Positions 42,395-48,746 of a stretch of 48,746 nucleotides of DNA are shown piece after piece (positions within the stretch are counted from its first letter, which is position 1; each line of letters starts with the position of its first letter). A program made the position numbers and the translations under genes. The DNA is from JASFHF01 sp050123335 (GTDB lineage Bacteria; Pseudomonadota; Gammaproteobacteria; UBA12402), in assembly GCA_050123335.1 (NCBI GenBank), contig JASFHH010000010.1, positions 1-48,746 of the forward strand, read 5' to 3'. The notes beneath the pieces were generated by a model. That model made no database searches. It was not told the origin of the DNA and worked only from the letters and a program-made list of their open reading frames with translations.

Positions 42395-42541
42395 AGTTTA
42401 TTTTCTCTTTAGTGTTAACGAAACGATTACTAATAACAAGAAAGAAGCCAAAAAGCAAGAAATTCATAGATCCTGCATAATCTTCTCGCCATGATAAAAA
42501 AGTAGCGTTATACTTTTTATATTAATTATGAAATAGTATGG

Positions 42542-42572
42542 ATCCCGCGGTCAACTGACTGGGCCGCGGGAT
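42542..42572. repeat. REP-like palindrome, copy 2
   Basis: ATCCCGCGG (42542-42550) pairs with CCGCGGGAT (42564-42572), in the same orientation as copy 1 and with the same immediate flanks; only the 13-base loop differs. Confidence 0.8.
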
Positions 42573-42619
42573 GACGAATGTGTGCGATTGTTGAGGTAAC
42601 AGTTTGAGGAATAGTCAAT

Positions 42620-45600
42620 ATGCTTGCTGCTTCAAAAAAACAACGGCAAGAGTTAATTGATCAAGTTATTGGTAAAATCACGCAGCAATATCCGGCAGAG
42701 CAGGCCGAATTGTTGTCAGCTTTTGCGCAAAATTATTATGGTACGGTTGCTTATGAGGATTTACGGCAAAAAAGTCCTGATGATTTGTTGGCTATTTTAT
42801 TATCTCATTGGAAAATAATTGATGCGCGCGAACCAGGTGACATAAAAGTCAAAGTTTTTAACCCGCAGTTGAATCAGCACGGCGGGAAATCTCAGTATAC
42901 GGCAATTCAAATTTCTTGCGATAATATGCCATTTATTGTTAATTCAGTGCGTAGTTATCTCAATCGTCAAGGGTTGTTGATTCATTTTATGGTGCATACT
43001 GGCGGAATAAATTTAATTCGCAATCATGCAGGTAAAATAGAAAAAATTTTGTCTGGCGGCCAGGAATTACAAAAGGCTGTCACTGAGGCGCCGGTTTTTA
43101 TTGAAATTGATCGTATAGATGATGAAAAGCGCTTACAAGAATTAACTGATTCTATTTGTGCTGTTTTACAAGATGTGACAGTTGTAGTGTCTGATTGGTC
43201 GGCGATGCAGGAACACTTACAGCATTTATTGGTAATGTTAGAGCAGCACCCGCCGCAATTAAGTGAAATTGAAATTACGGAATCTTGTGGTTTTTTGCGT
43301 TGGGTTCTGCAAGATAATTTCATATTTTTAGGCTGTCGTGATTATCGGTTGATCGAGCGGCAAGGCAAAAAAGGTTTGCATGCGATTCCTGGTACTGGCT
43401 TAGGTATTTTGCGGCGCAAAGGAACCAAAAAAATATCCGCAGAATTTTCTGCGCTATTACCAGCAGTAGAAGAGCTGTTGCTTTCACCACGAATTTTGTT
43501 TTTTGCTAAAACTAATAATTTATCTACGGTACATCGGGATGCTTATACTGATTACATTGGAATCAAACATTTTGATGAGCGTGGTAAAGTAATTGGCGAA
43601 ACTCGATTTGTTGGTTTATATACTTTGGAGGCATATCACAGTAATCCAGGTAATATTCCATTTCTGCGGCATAAAATTGCCAGAGTTTTGCAAGAGTCGC
43701 AATTTAATTTATTGGGATATGCAGGTAAGTCATTGCGTGAAATTTTACGTACTTTGCCGCGGGATGATCTGTTTCAGGCTTCGATCGCTGAATTGTTAGA
43801 TTTGTCATTAGGAATTTTACATTTACAAGAGCGACAACGTACTCGCTTATTTATTCGCAAAGATATTTATGGGCGGTATTTTTCATGTTTGGTTTATATT
43901 CCGCGTGACCGTTTTAATATGTTAATGCAGCATAAAGTGCAGCATATTTTGATGCTGCTGCTGCATGGAAAATCCAGCACTTTTACTTTGAGTTTTTTGG
44001 GTTCGGCATTAGTTTGTTTGCATTTTGTGATTAGAATTGATCCGCATGAAAAGATTATATTTGATACTGATGAAATTGAGCATAAAATTATTCAAGCAGG
44101 GCAATCCTGGAAGGATGTTTTTCGCACAGAGTTAGTTAAGCATTATGGTGAAATCGTTGGTTTACAATATGCCGATAGATATCAAAATTCATTTCCTGCA
44201 GGTTATCGTGAAGAATTTAATCCATTAACTGCGATACATGATATTGCACATCTTGAAAGATTATCTGAAAAAAATGAATTAAGTTTACATTTCTATGATA
44301 CTGAGAGACAGTATCATGATCATAAAGTTATTCATTTAAAATTGTTTCGCCGTTATCATACCATTTCTTTATCTGATGTATTGCCGATGTTGGAACATAT
44401 GGGTCTTAAAGTGATTGACGAGTGTCCGCATCAGATTGTTTTATCGGATGGTACAATTATTTGGCTCAATGACTTTGAGATGATTTATCAAGATCATCAT
44501 GATATTGAGATTTCTAAGGTAAAAGATATATTTCAAGAAGCTTTTAAAGCAGTGTGGTATAAAAATGCTGAGAATGATAATTTTAATTGCTTGGTGTTAG
44601 CTGCGAGCTTAAGTTGGCGTGAAATTGCGATGCTGCGTGCTTATGCAAAATATTTACGTCAAATTGGTTTTACTTTTAGTAAAAATTATATTGGTGAAAC
44701 CTTAAAGCATAATGCAAATATTACTCGTTATCTTGTTGATTTATTTAAAGTTAGATTTGATCCAGCAAGTGCGTCTAATGAGGATATTAGTTCTAAAATA
44801 TTAACGGCTTTGGATGCGGTGAAAAGTTTAGATCAAGATAGAATTTTGCGGCGGTATTTAGAAGTTATTCAGGCGACAACGCGTACTAATTATTTTCAAA
44901 CAAACCGTGATGGTCTCCATAAAGCTTATTTGTCACTCAAATTTGATTCAGACAAAATATCAGATTTGCCATTGCCGCGCCCAAAATATGAGATTTTTGT
45001 TTATGCGCCAGAATTTGAAGGGGTACATTTGCGTAGTGCGCGCGTTGCACGAGGAGGTATTCGCTGGTCGAGTCGTTTAGAAGATTTTCGTGTTGAAATT
45101 CTTGGTTTAGTAAAAGCCCAACAAGTAAAAAATGCCGTAATTGTGCCGCATGGAGCAAAAGGTGGGTTTGTGGTTAAGAATTTACCAAAGGATGGTAGCC
45201 GTGATGAAGTTTGGTCTTTTGGGGTGCATGCTTATCGTAATTTTATTCGTGGTTTGTTAGATCTTACTGACAACTTAAAGGATCAGCAGATTGTTCAACC
45301 AGCTAATACTGTATGTCATGATGATGCGGATTCATATTTAGTTGTTGCAGCCGATAAAGGTACAGCAACTTTTTCTGATATTGCGAATGAAATTTCTAAG
45401 GAATACCAATTTTGGTTAGGAGATGCATTTGCTTCGGGTGGTAGCACCGGCTATGACCATAAAGTAATTGGTATTACTGCGAAAGGAATGTGGGAATCGG
45501 TTAAGCGGCATTTTCGTCATTTAGGTATAGATACCCAGCAGAATGAGTTTACGGTTGTTGGAATTGGTGATATGTCTGGCGATGTGTTTGGTAATGGGAT

Positions 45601-47467
45601 GTTGTTATCCAAGCATATACGACTAGTTGCCGCATTTAATCATCAGCATATTTTTGTGGATCCTAATCCGGATCCACAAGTTAGTTTTGTTGAGCGTCAT
45701 AGATTATTTAAGTTGCCACGTTCTACATGGAATGATTATGCACGAGATAAAATTTCAACAGGTGGAGGTGTGTTTGATCGAACAACAAAGTCCATTAAAT
45801 TGTCTTCTGAAATTAAGCAATTATTGGGAATAGTTAAAGATGTTCTTACGCCAAATATGTTGATCAGGCATCTTTTAACTGCAGAGGTGGATTTATTGTT
45901 TAATGGTGGTATTGGCACGTTTGTTAAAGCAGGCAGTGAGACGCACTTAGATGTTGGTGATCGTGCTAATGACTCTGTTCGGGTTGATGCAGGTGAATTA
46001 CGTTGTAAGGTAGTAGCAGAGGGGGGTAATTTGGGTTTAACTCAGTTGGCACGTATAGAATATGCTTTAAGTGGTGGATATATCTATACTGATTTTATTG
46101 ATAATTCTGCTGGGGTTGATTGTTCGGATCATGAAGTTAATATTAAAATTTTATTAAATGCTGTAATGGCGCAAGGCGCATTGACTTGGAAACAACGTAA
46201 CCGATTATTGCATGAAATGACTAATCAAGTTGTAGAGTTAGTTCTGGAAAATAATTATCGGCAGACTCAGGCAATTGATTTGATTCTGCACCAGGGAGAA
46301 AGTAAATTAGATTTATTTGTACAATTTATTAGTGATTTAGAACGGCAAAATAAAATTAATCGCGCGCTGGAGTTTTTACCTGATAAACAGGAAATTGCCA
46401 GGCGGCAGGCAGCGGGTGTAGGATTAACTGCACCTGAAATGGCAATTTTGTTGGCATATAGCAAAATAGTTTTGAAAGAAGAAGTGTTGGGTTCTAAGTT
46501 GCTGGATAATCCAGTATTAAATAAAATTATCTTATTTGCTTTTCCAAGCATGCTGCGCTCAAAATATTATTTGCAAATGCGTTCACATAATTTGCATCAT
46601 GAAATTATTGCAACGCAACTTTGCAATCATTTAATTAATGAAATGGGTGTGACTTTTGTTTACCGTATGAAAAAAGAAAGCGGTGCATCATTAGATAAAA
46701 TTATTACCGCATTTGTGATTGCGAAAATGGTGTTTAATAAAGATAAATTATGGAAAAAAATTGAATCATTAGATTTGGTGGTGAATTCAGATGTTCAGCT
46801 GTCAATGTTGAGGCAGCTCAGACGCTTGATTCGTCGTGGTACTCGTTGGTTTTTGCGCAATAGATTTGACCGATTAAATATAGAATCAACAGTGACTCAA
46901 TTTATTCAGCCAATGACTATTTTAAGTCGTAATTTACCAAAATATATTTTGTCGGAAAATTTGGAGAAACTAAATAGTGAAATTGCAAATTTTGTTGAGC
47001 AGGGTGTACCGCAAGATATTGCGCATGAAGTAGTGTATTGTTCGGTTTTGTTATCAGCTTTAGATATCATTCAGGCGATGTTAAGTTCCGGTTTTACTTT
47101 GCGCTCAGTTGCACCTGCTTATTTCAAGTTGGGAACTTTGTTGGAGTTGGATTGGCTTAAGGCGCAGATTATATCATATCCGGTAAAATCACGTTGGGAT
47201 GCGCAAGCGCGGGTTGCGTTTAAAGATGATTTGGATCATTTGCAGCGCGAACTAACAATTGTGGCTTTAATGGCAGTTAAACATAAATCAGTACAAGGCA
47301 AAATTGAGAGATGGATAGAGAAAAACTCTGATTTATTAGAGAGATGGAGAGCGGTAATTGCCAATATTCGTTCAGCAAAGTCGGTAGAGCCAGTGATGAT
47401 TTCGGTGGCCTTAAGAGAATTGCTTGCTATAGTGCAAGCTTATGCTGACAAGCAGAAAAAAAGCTGA
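42620..47467 (+). CDS. gdhB: NAD-specific glutamate dehydrogenase, large 180-kDa type
   Basis: At 1615 residues this is the GDH-180 (bacterial NAD-GDH) family. The first ~700 residues hold ACT-like regulatory domains. The catalytic domain shows RVARGGIRWSSRLEDFRVEILGLVKAQQVKNAVIVPHGAKGGFVVK, with substrate-binding lysines, and later VVGIGDMSGDVFGNGML and LLFNGGIGTFVKA of the nucleotide-binding part. It oxidises glutamate to 2-oxoglutarate and ammonia, feeding amino acids into the TCA cycle, which suits a bacterium living on host amino acids. The frame is intact. AGGA precedes the start. Confidence 0.96.
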   Translation: MLAASKKQRQELIDQVIGKITQQYPAEQAELLSAFAQNYYGTVAYEDLRQKSPDDLLAILLSHWKIIDAREPGDIKVKVFNPQLNQHGGKSQYTAIQISCDNMPFIVNSVRSYLNRQGLLIHFMVHTGGINLIRNHAGKIEKILSGGQELQKAVTEAPVFIEIDRIDDEKRLQELTDSICAVLQDVTVVVSDWSAMQEHLQHLLVMLEQHPPQLSEIEITESCGFLRWVLQDNFIFLGCRDYRLIERQGKKGLHAIPGTGLGILRRKGTKKISAEFSALLPAVEELLLSPRILFFAKTNNLSTVHRDAYTDYIGIKHFDERGKVIGETRFVGLYTLEAYHSNPGNIPFLRHKIARVLQESQFNLLGYAGKSLREILRTLPRDDLFQASIAELLDLSLGILHLQERQRTRLFIRKDIYGRYFSCLVYIPRDRFNMLMQHKVQHILMLLLHGKSSTFTLSFLGSALVCLHFVIRIDPHEKIIFDTDEIEHKIIQAGQSWKDVFRTELVKHYGEIVGLQYADRYQNSFPAGYREEFNPLTAIHDIAHLERLSEKNELSLHFYDTERQYHDHKVIHLKLFRRYHTISLSDVLPMLEHMGLKVIDECPHQIVLSDGTIIWLNDFEMIYQDHHDIEISKVKDIFQEAFKAVWYKNAENDNFNCLVLAASLSWREIAMLRAYAKYLRQIGFTFSKNYIGETLKHNANITRYLVDLFKVRFDPASASNEDISSKILTALDAVKSLDQDRILRRYLEVIQATTRTNYFQTNRDGLHKAYLSLKFDSDKISDLPLPRPKYEIFVYAPEFEGVHLRSARVARGGIRWSSRLEDFRVEILGLVKAQQVKNAVIVPHGAKGGFVVKNLPKDGSRDEVWSFGVHAYRNFIRGLLDLTDNLKDQQIVQPANTVCHDDADSYLVVAADKGTATFSDIANEISKEYQFWLGDAFASGGSTGYDHKVIGITAKGMWESVKRHFRHLGIDTQQNEFTVVGIGDMSGDVFGNGMLLSKHIRLVAAFNHQHIFVDPNPDPQVSFVERHRLFKLPRSTWNDYARDKISTGGGVFDRTTKSIKLSSEIKQLLGIVKDVLTPNMLIRHLLTAEVDLLFNGGIGTFVKAGSETHLDVGDRANDSVRVDAGELRCKVVAEGGNLGLTQLARIEYALSGGYIYTDFIDNSAGVDCSDHEVNIKILLNAVMAQGALTWKQRNRLLHEMTNQVVELVLENNYRQTQAIDLILHQGESKLDLFVQFISDLERQNKINRALEFLPDKQEIARRQAAGVGLTAPEMAILLAYSKIVLKEEVLGSKLLDNPVLNKIILFAFPSMLRSKYYLQMRSHNLHHEIIATQLCNHLINEMGVTFVYRMKKESGASLDKIITAFVIAKMVFNKDKLWKKIESLDLVVNSDVQLSMLRQLRRLIRRGTRWFLRNRFDRLNIESTVTQFIQPMTILSRNLPKYILSENLEKLNSEIANFVEQGVPQDIAHEVVYCSVLLSALDIIQAMLSSGFTLRSVAPAYFKLGTLLELDWLKAQIISYPVKSRWDAQARVAFKDDLDHLQRELTIVALMAVKHKSVQGKIERWIEKNSDLLERWRAVIANIRSAKSVEPVMISVALRELLAIVQAYADKQKKS

Positions 47468-47600
47468 TTTTTTGCATGCAAAATTTATAAGTGGTGCTAA
47501 ACTTTAATTATAAGCATAAAAAATGGTACGGATTTCAAGCATTGTGTGGGCTCGATGCGCGACACAATAAGAATAAAAAATTATCATGAGGGATTAGCGT

Positions 47601-48494
47601 ATGAGTGTGAGGGATACTGATATATTTACATCTACGTTTTCATATCAATCAAGGTATGTGAATATTTTGGGTTCAAAAATTCATTATATAGATGAGGGCA
47701 AAGGTAACCCAATTTTGTTTTTGCATGGCATTCCAACTTCCTGCTACCTTTGGCGCAATGTCGTTCCGTGGGTAACCGATGTAGGCCGTTGTATTGCACC
47801 TGATTTAATTGGTATGGGCAAGTCAGATAAGCCGGATCTTCCTTATCGGGCCAATGATTTTATTCGTTATTTCAATGGTTTTGTTGAAGCTTTAGATTTA
47901 AAGAACATTACTATGGTAATGCATGGTTGGGGTTCGGTGATTGGTTCAGATTATGCCATGCGTAATAGTGATAGAATTAAAGGACTAGTATTTATTGAGC
48001 CTTATTTGCGCTCCATTAAAGGCTGGGCTGATGCTTCTCTGCCGATGCAGCATTTAGGTCTTTTATTAAGTAATCACGATAACCCATATGATTTAATTAC
48101 GAAAACTGATTATTTTCTTGATAAGATTTTCCCCGGTTGTGTCATGCGTCATTTATCGGATGAGGAAATGAAATATTATCGTGAGCCGTTTTCTAATCCC
48201 AGACAACGCAAATTACTTTGGCAATATCTCTTGGATTTACCTTACAACCCAGGAGCAAGTGATGTTGCCAAGCTAATTAGCGAATATTCTGATAAATTAG
48301 CTGTTTCTCCTATTCCAAAATTGATGATGTATGCAATTCCTGGATATAGCACTACGGTGGATACCATTATATGGGCTAGAGATCATGTGAAGAACCTTAA
48401 ATTGGTCGATTTAGGCGAAGATTTGCATTATATGCAGGAATCTAAACCCAAAGAAGTTGGTGTTGCGATCGCTGATTGGATTTCTGGTATATAA
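47601..48494 (+). CDS. Haloalkane dehalogenase-like protein lacking the catalytic aspartate
   Basis: The 297 residues align along their length with DhaA/LinB-type dehalogenases: CIAPDLIGMGKSDKPDL, MKYYREPFSNPRQRKLLWQYLLDLP and DLHYMQES with His276. The nucleophile elbow, normally HDWGS, is HGWGS, so the Asp is Gly109 (codon GGT; GAT would need one change). The halide-binding Asn of HGNPTS is Ile44 in HGIPTS. Trp110 and the catalytic acid Glu133 (FIEP) remain. Without the nucleophile, normal dehalogenation is not expected; it may be a pseudoenzyme or have another activity. GAGGGA precedes the ATG. Confidence 0.85.
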   Translation: MSVRDTDIFTSTFSYQSRYVNILGSKIHYIDEGKGNPILFLHGIPTSCYLWRNVVPWVTDVGRCIAPDLIGMGKSDKPDLPYRANDFIRYFNGFVEALDLKNITMVMHGWGSVIGSDYAMRNSDRIKGLVFIEPYLRSIKGWADASLPMQHLGLLLSNHDNPYDLITKTDYFLDKIFPGCVMRHLSDEEMKYYREPFSNPRQRKLLWQYLLDLPYNPGASDVAKLISEYSDKLAVSPIPKLMMYAIPGYSTTVDTIIWARDHVKNLKLVDLGEDLHYMQESKPKEVGVAIADWISGI

Positions 48495-48549
48495 ATCTAA
48501 TACGTATAATATAAGTAAATTTTACTCAAATATTGCAGATTGCAATCAA

Positions 48550-48577
48550 TTACATTCTAAATTAATTCATATATAAT
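48550..48577 (+). promoter_or_regulatory. Predicted promoter of tRNA-Arg
   Basis: TTACAT (48550-48555), 16 bases, TATAAT (48572-48577), ten bases before the mature tRNA end. Confidence 0.5.
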
Positions 48578-48586
48578 CACATGAAT

Positions 48587-48660
48587 GCCCCGGTGGCACA
48601 GATGGATAGCGCGGCTCCCTCCTAAGGAGCAGGTCAGAGGTTCGAATCCTCTCCGGGGCG
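48587..48660 (+). tRNA. tRNA-Arg(CCU)
   Basis: The acceptor arms GCCCCGG and CCGGGGC pair fully. The anticodon stem GCTCC/GGAGC (48614-48618 with 48626-48630) encloses the loop CTCCTAA with anticodon CCT at 48621-48623, reading AGG codons. The T arm AGAGGTTCGAATCCTCT is regular. The 3' CCA is not encoded. Confidence 0.96.
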
Positions 48661-48719
48661 AAACTAATATTTTCATCAGAGAGATTTCATCAAGCAGCCA
48701 TCCATGGATTTTCTTCCTG

Positions 48720-48739
48720 CTTTGCCATCCATGGCAAAG
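48720..48739. repeat. Palindrome after tRNA-Arg, near window end
   Basis: CTTTGCCAT-CC-ATGGCAAAG is a perfect 9-bp inverted repeat, and CCATCCATGG occurs again just upstream (48698-48707 region in part). It is probably the beginning of a repeat or hairpin array that continues beyond the window. Confidence 0.5.
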
Positions 48740-48746
48740 CGTTCGC

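Noticed and set aside
48587..48746. Integrated element at tRNA-Arg
   Set aside because: The tRNA is a plausible attachment site, but no integrase or duplicated tRNA end is visible before the window stops.

Overview
The window is an AT-rich, gene-dense stretch of a gammaproteobacterial chromosome. Core gene order is gammaproteobacterial: rodZ-hisS-yfgM-bamB-der, mreBCD-yhdP, tamA-tamB. Host-associated traits point to a Legionellales/Coxiella-like intracellular lineage (inference): GatCAB amidotransferase, an F-box/leucine-rich protein of eukaryotic type, a lysine- and asparagine-rich alpha/beta-hydrolase-like protein, csrA duplication and several decayed genes. No rRNA, complete insertion sequence, prophage or CRISPR array was seen.

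Layout. 1-3.7 kb holds an AmmeMemoRadiSam set: amrS cut by the window edge on the minus strand, amrB and amrA on plus, with an accessory P-loop ATPase between them. 3.8-10.4 kb holds pilT, then rodZ, hisS, yfgM, bamB and der. 10.4-13.1 kb holds two overlapping accessory genes, an F-box-like protein and a secreted Ntn amidase. 13.1-16.3 kb is gatCAB on minus, preceded by the effector-like hydrolase gene (16.4-18.3 kb). 18.5-25 kb is mreB-mreC-mreD-yhdP. 25.2-27 kb is an accessory AlbA_2-type gene with a minisatellite at its stop codon and paired hairpin elements upstream. 27-31.9 kb is tamA-tamB on minus. 32-35.6 kb holds gltX, yggS, a DUF3800 gene, a promoter-plus-terminator small RNA locus and a HAD phosphatase. 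35.6-38.3 kb holds two gene remnants and a csrA operon whose second gene fuses a CsrA-like domain to a receiver domain. 38.5-42.4 kb holds an unknown protein, a methyltransferase, a Fur-box-like site with a five-codon ORF, and a small porin-like/TPR pair bracketed by REP hairpins. 42.6-48.7 kb holds the large NAD-glutamate dehydrogenase, a haloalkane-dehalogenase-like protein without its nucleophile, and tRNA-Arg(CCU).

How the genes fit together. Much of the core set builds the envelope: MreBCD and RodZ set rod shape, BamB assists outer-membrane protein insertion, and TamAB and YhdP are large envelope-spanning proteins. HisS, GltX, GatCAB, Der and tRNA-Arg serve translation. GltX plus GatCAB suggests transamidation for Gln-tRNA and/or Asn-tRNA. 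Regulation is the most distinctive part: csrA, a CsrA-receiver fusion directly downstream, two small unknown genes, and 3.3 kb away a structured small RNA with GGA motifs could form a phospho-controlled Csr system.

Intergenic DNA is rich in perfect inverted repeats. The clearest are a three-copy hairpin element whose stem bases covary between copies, and palindromes sitting on or near the promoters of two ATPase-plus-winged-helix genes.
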